Below, piece after piece: positions 1-9,234 of a stretch of 64,000 nucleotides of DNA. A model generated the notes under the pieces. It worked only from the letters and a program-made list of their open reading frames with translations. It was not told where the DNA came from and did no database searches. Position 1 is the stretch's first letter; each line of letters starts with the position of its first letter. The stretch covers positions 94,068-158,067 of the forward strand of contig JACOEM010000011.1 of the NCBI GenBank assembly GCA_024998565.1. The letters run 5' to 3'. This stretch comes from Nitrospira sp. (lineage in GTDB: Bacteria > Nitrospirota > Nitrospiria > Nitrospirales > Nitrospiraceae). The position numbers and the translations under genes were made by a program.

Positions 1-72
1 TCATGTTCTGATCGTAAGCGCTCATAACTTTTCATCTGTTTCTTTCCAAACTCTATCCAAGGAGGCCGGTCC

Positions 73-3000
73 ATGGATTGTCATTGGTTCACTCGTGTCA
101 CATCGCGCGCCCTCAGCGTCATCGCTGGTGGTGCGCTTGTGTGCCTTCCGCTAGCCGCATCGGCTGAAACTCAGCCGCATGTGGACCATGCGGCGCCGCA
201 ACAAACAGCGATGTCTCATCAACTCCCGTCTTGGGCGGAAAAGTTGAAGGGGCAGACGATCGTCGAAGATGCGATGGCTGGAAAGCCGGAGCGTTCTGCG
301 ATGGTTGAGCAGCAGCACCAACGGATCATGGAGCATTTAACGCATGATCCGCAGGCGCAGCAGGTCAATACGGGTATGTTCAATACCCAGACCATGATGC
401 ACCAATATGGAGCAGGCGGTCAGGACCTCCTGTTGATGTCCGACCCACGAGTGGAGCCAGTGGCACTTGCGGGAGGCGGGAAGTGCCCGGCCTCCGCACC
501 AGTCAGGCAGTACAATGTGTCGGCGATCAATGTCGAGATCACGCTGAACCAGTGGCTCGATTTTTATCCCGGCTACATGTACACCCTGGATGAGAATCTC
601 GACAAGGTCCGGGCGGAGGAAACGAAAAATCGGGAAGCGCGTGAGAAAGAGGGCTTTGACCCCGGCGCGGTGATTCCCGGTGTGCAAGCCCAGTGGATTC
701 AGCCGTTGACGATTCGCGGCAACCAGGGGGATTGCGTCAAGATCAAGTTGAGCAACAAGTTGGAGGGTGGCGAAGACGTCAGCCTTCATATCCATGGCTC
801 CAGCATGGTGGTGAGCGCCACCGGTGCCGCAGCCGCCACGACGAACTCCGACAGCATCGTTCAGAAGGATAAGAGCGGAGAGTTCGAGTGGTACATTCAT
901 CCGAGCACCCAGGAGGGTGTCCGGCAGTTCCACACCTTCGCCAATGACCGCGAGTTGACCGTGATGGGTCTCTTCGGGTCCTTCGTCGTCGAGCCGCGCG
1001 GATCCGAATACCTGGAAGCGCTGGGGAGCGGGGCGCCCACGCCCGCCTCAAGCGGCTGGCAGGTCATGATCAAGAACGGGACCGGACCGGACTTCCGTGA
1101 ATTCGTCCTGTACTACCACGAGGTCGGCGACGAGGCCTTCCGCCCCGTCAACAAGAAGGGCGACTTTCTTCCTCAGCGTGATCCGCTGACCGACGCCTAT
1201 CGCCCTGGCGGTCGTGCGATCAACTATCGCAGCGAGCCGTTCGGAATCAACAACATGCACGTGCAGCACGAGTACTTCGGATTCGAAGACGAGTCGATGG
1301 GCTACAGCTCGTACACCTTCGGGGATCCGTCTCCCACGATCCCGCGCTCGTACATGGGCGACCCGGCGAAGTTCCGCCTGGTCCACGGCGGATCGGAAGT
1401 GTTCCATAGCCACCATCCGCATGGCGGCACCATCCGGTGGCCGCGCAGCCCGCGCGCCATCGATGACATGAATCTGTGGACGACCGCCGGAAACGGACCG
1501 GTCAAATATCCCGTCATTCGTGCCAAGACCGACCGTGTCGACGTGGAAGTCATCGGGCCGTCGGAAGCGTTGGACCTCGAGACGGAATGTGGATCCGGCC
1601 TGTGCCAGCAGCTGGCCGGCGATTTCCTCTTCCATTGCCATGTAGCTCACCATTATGTGGCGGGTATGTGGGGATACTGGCGCGTGTACAATACCCTTCA
1701 ACAGGGCGACATGCGTAATGACGTCATGCCGGATCTGCTTGAGCTGCCTGATCGGAAAGGTCGCATCAAGGGTCCGATCACGTCGGACAAGTTAGTTGGT
1801 CAGACCGTGGATTGGTTCGGCAAGTCCTTCAAGATCGTCGAGAAGGGCAAGAGCGATTGGAAGTCCAATCCGGCTACCGTCACGATCAAGGACTGGGTCG
1901 AAATGCAGCTCCCGACGATGGGCAAACCGGGACACAAGAACGATGAAAAGGGACAGACCGTGTCCTACGATGCCACGGTGTTGGATTGGGCTTGGGAAGG
2001 CACCCGTGCATTGAGCGAGCCGGAAAGCACGATCGACAACCCGAAGTATAAGTCGACCCATCCGGGCAAGCGGCATCCGATCACGTTCGAGCCGTTGACC
2101 GGTAAAGTGGCCTGGCCTCACCTCACCCCGCATTTCGGGAGACGCGTCATGTTCTCCCCGAACCATGTGGGTGCGCCCTGGTTGGAGATGATCCGCCGGG
2201 ATGCCAACGGCGAGGAAAGTGTCGATCAGGCTCTGCCTGGCGAGAACGGTAACTGGAGTCTCTGCCCGGAGAATGCCGGACGGAAGCACTACAATGTCCA
2301 CTTCATTAAGCTCCCGATCACCATCGCCAAGAAGACGGGCAAGGAGCCGCCGGTCATCGATCCGAACGGCTTGATCTATGTCTTGCACGAAGAAGAGGCG
2401 GAGATTCGGAAGAACGATGACCTGAAGTATCCGTTGGTCGTCCGCGGCAACATTTACGATTGCGTGGACTGGACCCTGACCAGCGAGTGGGACGACGATG
2501 ACTACACCAACTTCCAGTCGTCGAAGATCAACACCCACTGGCATTTCCTGCAGTTCGACAACCAGGCGTCCGACGGCGTGATCACCGGATTCTCCTATGA
2601 ACAATCGGTGCGTCCGTTCACGATGCTGGAAAAGAAGAACGCCAAGGGACTTCCTGTCCCGATGAACACCGTCGTAACCGCCGCCGCGAAGAAGGGCGCG
2701 AACACGATCACGGTGAAGAATGCTAAGCAGTTCCATGTCGGAACCCTGCTGCTTGTCGGGGCCGACAATGTGAAGGGAAATGAAATCTCCCGCATCAAGG
2801 CCATCAACGGCAATACGATTACGTTGGCCAAAGGGCTGAAGAACGATCACCCGGCCAATGACATCGTCACGGTCGAGTTCGTGCGTCAGCGGTTCTGGGT
2901 CGATGCGGACGTGGGGACCGTGTTCTGGCACGATCACGCGTTCGGTGCGACCACCTGGCCGCACGGCGGCTTCGGCACCTTCATCGCCGAGCCGGTTGGA

Positions 3001-4938
3001 TCGACGTATCATGACCCGAAGACCGGAAAGTTGATTCGTAGCGGACCGATTGCGGACATTCACACGAATGAGCCGGTTGGTCATGGCGTGAACAACAGCT
3101 TCCGTGAATTGATGGTCCAGGTGCACGATACCGTGCCGCACACCGTCAATATTGTGACGGCGGGCAATCCTCCCGGGCAGCCGATTGAAGTGGCGCTCGA
3201 GGCGGGAAAGACCGTCTCCTTCATGATGCCGGAGAAGATCTACATGACGCCGATGCCGTTCTTGAACGGTGGAACGCACACCACCGGCAGCGGCTTGAAC
3301 TTCAGGGCGGCGCCGGTTGCACAGCGGTTGGCGACCAATCCTGATTCGTCACAGATTTTCAGCAGCCTGGTTCACGGTGATCCCTATACGCCGACCTTGC
3401 GTGCGTATGTCGGTGACACGATGGTCTTCCGTCTGTTGCACACCCTCATGAACGAGTCGATGGTCTGGACCCTGTCCGGCCACACGTTCTGGACCGAGCG
3501 GTATGCGGCGGATGCCAATCGGAAGAATTCCATCCATATCGGTATCGCCGAGCGGTATGACCTGGTGGTTCCGGAAGCGGGTGGATCACGGCACCAGGCC
3601 GGCGACTACATCCATTTCAACGGCCGCTCCTCGAAGTTCTCCGAGGGTGGCTGGGGAATTATTCGGGTTTTGGACAAGGAGCAGGCTGATTTGAAGAAGC
3701 TGCCCGCGGGCTTCTCCAACAAGGGCGAGCTGCCGAAGCCTCTGCCGGTCTGTCCCGCCGATGCTCCCGTCAAGCAGTTCAACGTGGTGGCGATGGACTA
3801 TGCCGGCATGAAGTTCAATGCCAAGGCACCGGAATCCATCGAGGTGGACTTTGAGCGACGGATCCTCATGACCAATGCCGAAGCCAAGATCTATGCATTG
3901 GAAGAGGACACCGCGAAAGTCGCCGGCGGTGCGCATCCAATGCCGTTGACGCTCCGTGTGAACAGCGGTGATTGCGTCAAGGTCCATTTGAAGAACAAGA
4001 TGAAGGACAGCAAAGCCTCCTTCTCTGCGATCGGCCTGGCCTTCGACCCGAAGGATTCCATGGGCGCAAACGTGGGGAACAATCCGGGTGACCAGACCGT
4101 GGCCCCGGGGGGCGAGCGTGAGTACACGTACTACGCGGATCCGTTTAACGGTGAGACCACCTCGTTGGTGTGGGATTGGGGCAATGTGATGACCAATCCG
4201 CGGAACGGGTTGTTCGGTGCCGTCGTCGTCGGACCCAAGGGATCGAAGTATCGCGATCCTAAGACCGGCGCAGATTTGTCCAATAAGAACGCCTGGGCGG
4301 CTGATGTCATCATCGATCGCTCGGTGCCGGGCAATGAAATGCGGGCGAATTATCGTGACGTGGCGTTGTTCTTCCAGGATGAAGACAACATCATCGGCAC
4401 GAGCTTCATGCCCTACGTGCAGAACGTGGCGGGTTTGACCGGCGTCAACTACCGGTCGGAACCGTACAAGTTCCGTGAAGAGCAGGGTTGCTCGCTCGGC
4501 AAGGTGTTCCAACCTTGCAAGGCGGACAAGCCGGAAGATCCGGCCACCCCGCTCATCGAGGCGCATGCTGGTGACCCGGTGCGCATCCATGTGCTGGGTG
4601 TGAGCAATGAGCAGAACGGCATGTTCAGCGTCGAGAAGCACGAATGGCCGATCGAGCCGTTCATGCGGGGCGCTGATCAGATCAGTGTCGTGGAATTCTC
4701 GGGTTCGGAAACGATCGATGCGTTCCTCCCTTCGGCGGGTGGAATGTATCGTTTGCCCGGGGATTATGTGTACAGCAACCAGCGCTTACCGTACTCGCAG
4801 TCCGGACAGTGGGGCTATGTGCGTGTATTGCCGTCCGGTGATACGCGACTGTTGCCATTGGCTGGCGCGAGCGCCGGTACCAAGAGTGCCGAGGTTGAGC
4901 AGCCGGTTGTGCACGCGATTCCTGTCGCGGCTAAGTAG
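73..4938 (+). CDS. Giant three-unit multicopper oxidase
   Basis: A 1621-residue exported protein starting at an ATG 6-7 bases after AAGGAGG. The Sec signal peptide spans about residues 1-31 (cleavage near ASA-ET). Three homologous units begin at a shared CP motif at C138, C731 and C1227, each followed by a (Y/F)NV strand and later a DCV motif. Unit 1 has a full copper set: HIH at 239-241, HSHHPH at 445-450, and the canonical HCHxxxHxxxxM at 521-532, giving type 1 ligands C522, H527 and M532. Unit 2 keeps HWH (822-824), HDH (953-955), H1123 and H1137 but lacks the HCH cysteine. Unit 3 has almost no histidines in matching places. Known multicopper oxidases couple oxidation of a substrate to O2 reduction; the substrate here cannot be told. 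Ordinary MCOs are 300-700 residues, so this is very large. It is followed by a strong terminator and by cupredoxin genes. Confidence 0.9.
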   Translation: MDCHWFTRVTSRALSVIAGGALVCLPLAASAETQPHVDHAAPQQTAMSHQLPSWAEKLKGQTIVEDAMAGKPERSAMVEQQHQRIMEHLTHDPQAQQVNTGMFNTQTMMHQYGAGGQDLLLMSDPRVEPVALAGGGKCPASAPVRQYNVSAINVEITLNQWLDFYPGYMYTLDENLDKVRAEETKNREAREKEGFDPGAVIPGVQAQWIQPLTIRGNQGDCVKIKLSNKLEGGEDVSLHIHGSSMVVSATGAAAATTNSDSIVQKDKSGEFEWYIHPSTQEGVRQFHTFANDRELTVMGLFGSFVVEPRGSEYLEALGSGAPTPASSGWQVMIKNGTGPDFREFVLYYHEVGDEAFRPVNKKGDFLPQRDPLTDAYRPGGRAINYRSEPFGINNMHVQHEYFGFEDESMGYSSYTFGDPSPTIPRSYMGDPAKFRLVHGGSEVFHSHHPHGGTIRWPRSPRAIDDMNLWTTAGNGPVKYPVIRAKTDRVDVEVIGPSEALDLETECGSGLCQQLAGDFLFHCHVAHHYVAGMWGYWRVYNTLQQGDMRNDVMPDLLELPDRKGRIKGPITSDKLVGQTVDWFGKSFKIVEKGKSDWKSNPATVTIKDWVEMQLPTMGKPGHKNDEKGQTVSYDATVLDWAWEGTRALSEPESTIDNPKYKSTHPGKRHPITFEPLTGKVAWPHLTPHFGRRVMFSPNHVGAPWLEMIRRDANGEESVDQALPGENGNWSLCPENAGRKHYNVHFIKLPITIAKKTGKEPPVIDPNGLIYVLHEEEAEIRKNDDLKYPLVVRGNIYDCVDWTLTSEWDDDDYTNFQSSKINTHWHFLQFDNQASDGVITGFSYEQSVRPFTMLEKKNAKGLPVPMNTVVTAAAKKGANTITVKNAKQFHVGTLLLVGADNVKGNEISRIKAINGNTITLAKGLKNDHPANDIVTVEFVRQRFWVDADVGTVFWHDHAFGATTWPHGGFGTFIAEPVGSTYHDPKTGKLIRSGPIADIHTNEPVGHGVNNSFRELMVQVHDTVPHTVNIVTAGNPPGQPIEVALEAGKTVSFMMPEKIYMTPMPFLNGGTHTTGSGLNFRAAPVAQRLATNPDSSQIFSSLVHGDPYTPTLRAYVGDTMVFRLLHTLMNESMVWTLSGHTFWTERYAADANRKNSIHIGIAERYDLVVPEAGGSRHQAGDYIHFNGRSSKFSEGGWGIIRVLDKEQADLKKLPAGFSNKGELPKPLPVCPADAPVKQFNVVAMDYAGMKFNAKAPESIEVDFERRILMTNAEAKIYALEEDTAKVAGGAHPMPLTLRVNSGDCVKVHLKNKMKDSKASFSAIGLAFDPKDSMGANVGNNPGDQTVAPGGEREYTYYADPFNGETTSLVWDWGNVMTNPRNGLFGAVVVGPKGSKYRDPKTGADLSNKNAWAADVIIDRSVPGNEMRANYRDVALFFQDEDNIIGTSFMPYVQNVAGLTGVNYRSEPYKFREEQGCSLGKVFQPCKADKPEDPATPLIEAHAGDPVRIHVLGVSNEQNGMFSVEKHEWPIEPFMRGADQISVVEFSGSETIDAFLPSAGGMYRLPGDYVYSNQRLPYSQSGQWGYVRVLPSGDTRLLPLAGASAGTKSAEVEQPVVHAIPVAAK

Positions 4939-4971
4939 ACTGATCGCATCTCTCGAGAGATGAGGTGAGGA

Positions 4972-5001
4972 GGGGGGAGCCTGAAAGGGCTCCCCCCTTT
5001 T
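4972..5001 (+). terminator. Rho-independent terminator after the multicopper oxidase
   Basis: A perfect 10-bp GC-rich stem (4972-4981 with 4988-4997), a six-base loop and a TTTT tail, 33 bases after the stop of the multicopper oxidase. It separates that gene from the cupredoxin gene at 5097. Confidence 0.9.
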
Positions 5002-5096
5002 GTTGTTCGCCGGGGATTGTGTATGATGAGCGGATACGTCTGACTGTTTGTCGGCACTGTTTGTATCGATATCATACTTATTACTGGAGGAATGAC

Positions 5097-6005
5097 ATGC
5101 GACTAGTCGGCCTTGCCGTGCTCTGCGCTGTCAGTGTCTGCTGGTCTCCATCGTGGGCGTACGAGGAGATCGCGGTCACGGATGGCGGTACCATAAAAGG
5201 GACAGTCACCATGACCGGGGGAAAACCTACCCCGAAGGGATATAACCTGATCACATTCCCCGATCCGGTCTATTGCGGTCGCATTTCAACTGGAACGGGG
5301 TGGCGCATCCTCAATGAGTTTTCCCTGGCTTCCAGCCAGGGTCTCAAAGATGTGGTGGTCGTGCTGACCGATGTGACCAAGGGGAAGCCGTTCAAGTTTG
5401 AACCGTTGACTGTCGAGGCGCGGGATTGCCGGTTCCTTCCTTTTGTCACGGTTGTGAAAGATGGTTCTGAAGTAGCGGTCATGAACATGGATCCGGTCAT
5501 GCACGATATTCAAGCCTATGAAACCTCGCAGCTCGGCCCTCGCGTCCTATTCAATACCCCGTTGCCGATGAATCCCCATCACAAACGTCTCGTGAGCGCG
5601 GAAAGTCATGAGCATCTGGCGGGAGAGCCGGTTACGGAAGTGATTCATATGACCAAGGGGCGAAGAATTTTTCTGATGCAATGCGGGTTCCATGCCTATA
5701 TGGAAAGCTGGGGATTCGCCGTCGATAACCCCTATTTCACGCTGACGGGTGATGATGGCACCTTCAATTTGACGGATGTTCCGCCTGGCGACTATACGCT
5801 GATGGTCTGGCATCCCGGGGTCGGCACAATGTTGCAGAAGAAAGTGACCGTGACGGAAAAGGGCCTCTCGACCGTCGATTTCGACTTCAAGGCTCCGCAA
5901 GGACGTCGAAGCGTGCATGAAATCGAGCAGAATCCGCATTACGGCCCCGAGTCGCTTGGAAAGGTTGTGGATATTCGTCCGACATTGCAGCGTCAGGTTC
6001 CCTAA
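5097..6005 (+). CDS. Exported MauL-like cupredoxin with carboxypeptidase-regulatory-like domain (paralog 1)
   Basis: A 302-residue protein. I chose the ATG at 5097 because GGAGG lies 6 bases upstream and a clean signal peptide (residues 1-22, ending SWA) starts there; an upstream in-frame start at 4965 falls in the terminator. A possible type 1 copper site is H136 (in VMHD) plus C196-x2-H199-x2-M202 (CGFHAYM), as in the MauL/plastocyanin-like group. After it comes a beta-sandwich of the carboxypeptidase-regulatory type with a PPGDYTLMVWHPG signature. Expected to be a periplasmic copper or electron-transfer protein. It is strongly similar to the next gene (6035) and more weakly to the one at 9235. 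Ligand set and neighbours support copper binding; the redox partner is unknown. Confidence 0.8.
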   Translation: MRLVGLAVLCAVSVCWSPSWAYEEIAVTDGGTIKGTVTMTGGKPTPKGYNLITFPDPVYCGRISTGTGWRILNEFSLASSQGLKDVVVVLTDVTKGKPFKFEPLTVEARDCRFLPFVTVVKDGSEVAVMNMDPVMHDIQAYETSQLGPRVLFNTPLPMNPHHKRLVSAESHEHLAGEPVTEVIHMTKGRRIFLMQCGFHAYMESWGFAVDNPYFTLTGDDGTFNLTDVPPGDYTLMVWHPGVGTMLQKKVTVTEKGLSTVDFDFKAPQGRRSVHEIEQNPHYGPESLGKVVDIRPTLQRQVP

Positions 6006-6034
6006 GGTCTCTTCGAAGAAGAAAGAGGGAGATT

Positions 6035-6961
6035 ATGAGGGTGACTCGTTCCAGCCTGCTCCGTTGTCTTGCACTTATCGTCTGCTTGTCTCAGGTTGTG
6101 CCCCCGGTCTCTGCCTATGAGATTGTCGACGTTCAGCATGGCGGGACGCTGGAAGGACGAGTCACTTTGTCGGGCGCCGTTCCGGATCCGAAGGCCTTTA
6201 ATCTCATTACCTTCCCGGACCCCACCTATTGTGGAAGGATCTCGAATGGGAAGGGGTGGCGTCTGCTGCGCGACTTCATGGTAAACGCCGAGGGCGGATT
6301 GAAAAATGCCGTCGTGCTGCTCGAAGGGGTCGAGTCCGGGAAGCCGTTTGATCTTTCGGTGCCGCTCATCGAGGCGCGGGATTGCATGTTCGGTCCCTGG
6401 ATGACGATCGTGCGCAATGGCCATGCGGTGGAAGTGGTGAATATGGATCCGGTGATGCACGACATTCAGGGCTATGAAACTTCTCCCGAGGCCGGGGCCC
6501 GGGTGCTGTTTAATACGCCTCTGATCTTGAATCAACAGCATCAACGCGGAAATATGCACGCGATTCACAATCATGCGCCAGGAAAATCTCTGGTGGGACC
6601 GGTCTACCTCAACAAAGGGCGGCGGACGTTCTACATGCAGTGCGGTTTTCACGCCTACATGGAAAGTTGGGCGATGGCCGTGAACAATCCGTATTATGCG
6701 GTGACCGACGACCAGGGTGCGTTCAAGATCGACAATGTCCCGCCGGGGACCTATCAGATGGTGGTCTGGCATCCGCAGTCAGGGCCTGGGGTGACGCGGA
6801 CGATCATGGTCGGTCCGGACGGGACGACGGTAGAACAAGTGGCACTGCCGGCTCCCAGGGGAACCCGGACGGCCTACAGGGTCATGGACAATCCCCGTTT
6901 CGGGCTGGAGTCCCTTGGCCATCCCGTGGAGATCGAGCCCCTGGTGGAGCATCAGCGCTAA
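6035..6961 (+). CDS. Exported MauL-like cupredoxin with carboxypeptidase-regulatory-like domain (paralog 2)
   Basis: A 308-residue tandem duplicate of the gene at 5097, starting 29 bases after it with a GAGGGA ribosome site. The signal peptide ends near VSA-YE (about residue 27). The layout is the same: a VMHD histidine, CGFHAYM (C203, H206, M209), then a regulatory-like beta domain with PPGTYQMVVWHP. The stretch LITFPDP(V/T)YCGRIS near the N-terminus is nearly identical in both copies. The tandem pair probably forms one transcript with the LolA-like gene that overlaps its 3' end. Function is inferred as a periplasmic copper protein. Confidence 0.8.
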   Translation: MRVTRSSLLRCLALIVCLSQVVPPVSAYEIVDVQHGGTLEGRVTLSGAVPDPKAFNLITFPDPTYCGRISNGKGWRLLRDFMVNAEGGLKNAVVLLEGVESGKPFDLSVPLIEARDCMFGPWMTIVRNGHAVEVVNMDPVMHDIQGYETSPEAGARVLFNTPLILNQQHQRGNMHAIHNHAPGKSLVGPVYLNKGRRTFYMQCGFHAYMESWAMAVNNPYYAVTDDQGAFKIDNVPPGTYQMVVWHPQSGPGVTRTIMVGPDGTTVEQVALPAPRGTRTAYRVMDNPRFGLESLGHPVEIEPLVEHQR

Positions 6962-7598
6962 GCCCAGGTGGGAGGACCTCTCACGGTGGTGCGTGGGAGT
7001 GTTTCTTTCGGCGTGTCTCTGTTGGCCCGGTGTCAGTGATGCCGCGGATACGAATCGCATATCCCCCGCCGTTCCGGCGGAATTTTCTGCCTCTGCTGTG
7101 AAGCGGGTGGAAGGGCGTCGTTTCGAGGCCCAGGTGTTTGTAAAGGGCGACCGCATCCGACTGGAGTACAAGTATGCGGTCAAGACTGAGCTCGGCTATT
7201 CCAGTATAGAAATCGTTCGATTGGATAAGCACGAGTCGTGGTTCTTGCTGGCCCAGCGCCGGCAAATTCTTCCGGTTCCCGTCAAGCCTGAAGAAATCCT
7301 GCCGATTCAACCCAGCCTTCCGGGAGAAAAGAGCCGGACGTTAGTGGGCGATGCCACCATGATCGGGCGCGCATCCCAGCTGTACGAGGTGCGGGTGGAC
7401 TACAACGGCCGGGATGAACGATTTTACGAATGGGTGGATGGTGAGACCGGGGTGGTCCTGAAACTGGTCAGCCAGGACCGGGATTGGTCCATTGAGTATT
7501 CACGGATCCGGTTTTCTCCGCAGCCGGACTACTATTTCGAAGAACCGACGGGATATCGACGCTGGGCCCCGGCATCCGCAACACAAGAAAGAGGGTAG
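6915..7598 (+). CDS. Exported LolA/RseB-like hypothetical protein
   Basis: 227 residues from the ATG at 6915, which overlaps the upstream gene by 47 bases. GTG starts at 6993 and 6999 are possible alternatives, but they leave the signal sequence without positive charges. The hydrophobic stretch before the VSDA cleavage site (about residue 43) indicates export. The body is a run of beta strands of the kind found in LolA/RseB-fold carriers, with repeated RIRLEYKYA-, DERFYEW- and WSIEYSRIRF-like strands. No catalytic motif is visible. It may bind a lipid or lipoprotein or act as a scaffold; I cannot name a ligand. It is followed closely by the HEAT-repeat gene. Confidence 0.65.
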   Translation: MAIPWRSSPWWSISAKPRWEDLSRWCVGVFLSACLCWPGVSDAADTNRISPAVPAEFSASAVKRVEGRRFEAQVFVKGDRIRLEYKYAVKTELGYSSIEIVRLDKHESWFLLAQRRQILPVPVKPEEILPIQPSLPGEKSRTLVGDATMIGRASQLYEVRVDYNGRDERFYEWVDGETGVVLKLVSQDRDWSIEYSRIRFSPQPDYYFEEPTGYRRWAPASATQERG

Positions 7599-7627
7599 CG
7601 TTCGTGGTACGACCAGGAAGGGATTGC

Positions 7628-9025
7628 ATGGCATTGCACGGTGAGTCGCGTTGGCGTCGAATGGCAATTGGGTGGATGGCAGTGGCGGTTGCGTCCGGGG
7701 TGCTCCTGTGTCTCTGGCCGTCGGCGGCATCAGCGCGTTCGCTGAAGGAAGCGCAGGCGGCGTTCGACAAGAAGCAGTACCAGGAGGCCCTAGACCTCGT
7801 CGAGCAGCTGAATAAGGAGCAGGGACCCCAACCAGAGGCCCGGCGGCTCAAGACTCGTGCACTAATTTTTTTAGGAAAGCCCAAGGACGCATTAGTTGAG
7901 TACGAGCGCCTGGAGCAGGACTTGAAGCAGGAGGACCGGACGCTGCTGAAAGACGTGGCGTTGGGCTTCGTATACGTGCTGATTAAGGACATGCGGGAGC
8001 AGATGCGCGGGGCGGCCTACACGGCGCTGAAAGACGTGGATTCTCCGGAGACGATTCCTGCGCTCGAGGACGGATTAAGTGACGGATCCGGGCTGGTGCG
8101 CGCCTTGGCGGCAGAAGCTCTTGGAAGGCTGGAGGCGGGACGCCGTTCGCCGCGCTTGCGGAATGCCTTGGAAGATCAGGCCGGGCTGGTCAAGGCCACT
8201 GTACTGAAGGTGCTGGGGAAGAGCGGGGACCGCTCGGTGATTCCGCTACTTGAGAATGCCCTGAAGGACGAACAGCCGGCGGTGCGGCTTGCGGCGGCGG
8301 GAGCGTTGTACCATACGGGGCAGACGGCGATGTGGGACACGATACTGAAGGCCGCCTCCGCCCCGAATCCGGAAGAACGCGCCACAGCGCTGCGGATGGT
8401 GGGGGAGCTAAAGGACGCGCGCGGGCTGTCGGTTCTGCTGGAGGCCATCACCAATACGCAGCCATCTGTGCGCGGGGCCGCCGCTTCAGCCTTGGGGGAC
8501 CTTGGGAAGGTGCAGGGGATCCCCGCGTTGGAGCATGCGCTGGAGGATAAAATTCCAGCCGTGAAAACGTCGGCGGCGATCAGCCTGGGCGAATTAGGCG
8601 TGAAAGATTCACTGGTTGCCCTGAGGAAGGCGCTGGCTGATCCGAACCCGGTGGTCAAGGCAGCCGTCATATCGGCGTTGTTACGGGTCGAGGAACCGTT
8701 TGAATCCGTTGGAGAGGAACTGTACGAATTGGCGCAAAATCATGATCCCGGAACCCGCTCCGCAGCCGGTAAGGCAGCAGGGAGGGCGCATGGCGCCAAT
8801 ATGAAGGCTGCGATTGAGTTTCTTTCCGGCGTGCTGAAAGATCCCATTCCGCGCCCTCGGATCGCCGCAGCCAGGGCACTCGGGCAGATCGGAGGCGTAG
8901 ACCTATTGCCGATGTTGAAGCTGGCCCTGCATGACGAAGACGATGCCGTTCGGGCTACTGTGGGAGGGTCGATTGCTCGCATTCTCACTCATGCCAAGTC
9001 ATCCCCTAATCATGCGAAATCGTAG
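7628..9025 (+). CDS. Exported HEAT-repeat protein
   Basis: 465 residues from the ATG at 7628, chosen for AGGA nine bases upstream. A GTG at 7604 with GAGGG is the alternative. A signal peptide ends near AASA-RS (about residue 37). Residues about 40-110 look like a TPR-type helical pair (KEAQAAFDKKQYQEALDL). The rest is a long series of roughly 31-residue HEAT repeats of the type VRxxAAxALGxLG, each with the conserved aspartate, alanine and leucine positions. Such solenoids act as periplasmic or surface binding scaffolds; the related PBS-lyase HEAT proteins are similar. No catalytic residues are seen. It closes the operon with 6035 and 6915. Confidence 0.8.
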   Translation: MALHGESRWRRMAIGWMAVAVASGVLLCLWPSAASARSLKEAQAAFDKKQYQEALDLVEQLNKEQGPQPEARRLKTRALIFLGKPKDALVEYERLEQDLKQEDRTLLKDVALGFVYVLIKDMREQMRGAAYTALKDVDSPETIPALEDGLSDGSGLVRALAAEALGRLEAGRRSPRLRNALEDQAGLVKATVLKVLGKSGDRSVIPLLENALKDEQPAVRLAAAGALYHTGQTAMWDTILKAASAPNPEERATALRMVGELKDARGLSVLLEAITNTQPSVRGAAASALGDLGKVQGIPALEHALEDKIPAVKTSAAISLGELGVKDSLVALRKALADPNPVVKAAVISALLRVEEPFESVGEELYELAQNHDPGTRSAAGKAAGRAHGANMKAAIEFLSGVLKDPIPRPRIAAARALGQIGGVDLLPMLKLALHDEDDAVRATVGGSIARILTHAKSSPNHAKS

Positions 9026-9050
9026 GGGGCTTTGGCGGCTGGATTTCAAG

Positions 9051-9080
9051 TTGACAGTGTGAGTATGATTCCAGTATAGA
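9051..9080 (+). promoter_or_regulatory. Sigma70-type promoter for the 9235 gene
   Basis: TTGACA at 9051-9056, an 18-base spacer and TATAGA at 9075-9080. It lies in the 209-base gap before the cupredoxin-like gene at 9235 and implies a leader of roughly 145 bases. Confidence 0.6.
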
Positions 9081-9234
9081 GAAATGTTCAGAGGCCTAAG
9101 CGTAGTCGACGTGGAGCCACGTCAAGTGAATGCGACTGTTATAACAAGGGTACGGGTCACCAGCCCTTGTGATTGCGTGGTGACGGAGTAGGTGTTCGGT
9201 TTCGGTTAATGTTCATTACTAAGGAGGCAGTGAC

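Noticed and set aside
1792..3279. Long minus-strand open frame (495 codons) opposite the multicopper oxidase
   Set aside because: Its sequence is arginine/histidine-rich as expected from the reverse of a GC-rich gene, with no ribosome site; the + strand gene is well supported.
3586..4641. 351-codon minus-strand frame opposite the same gene
   Set aside because: Same reasons: reverse-complement shadow with no motif or start signal.
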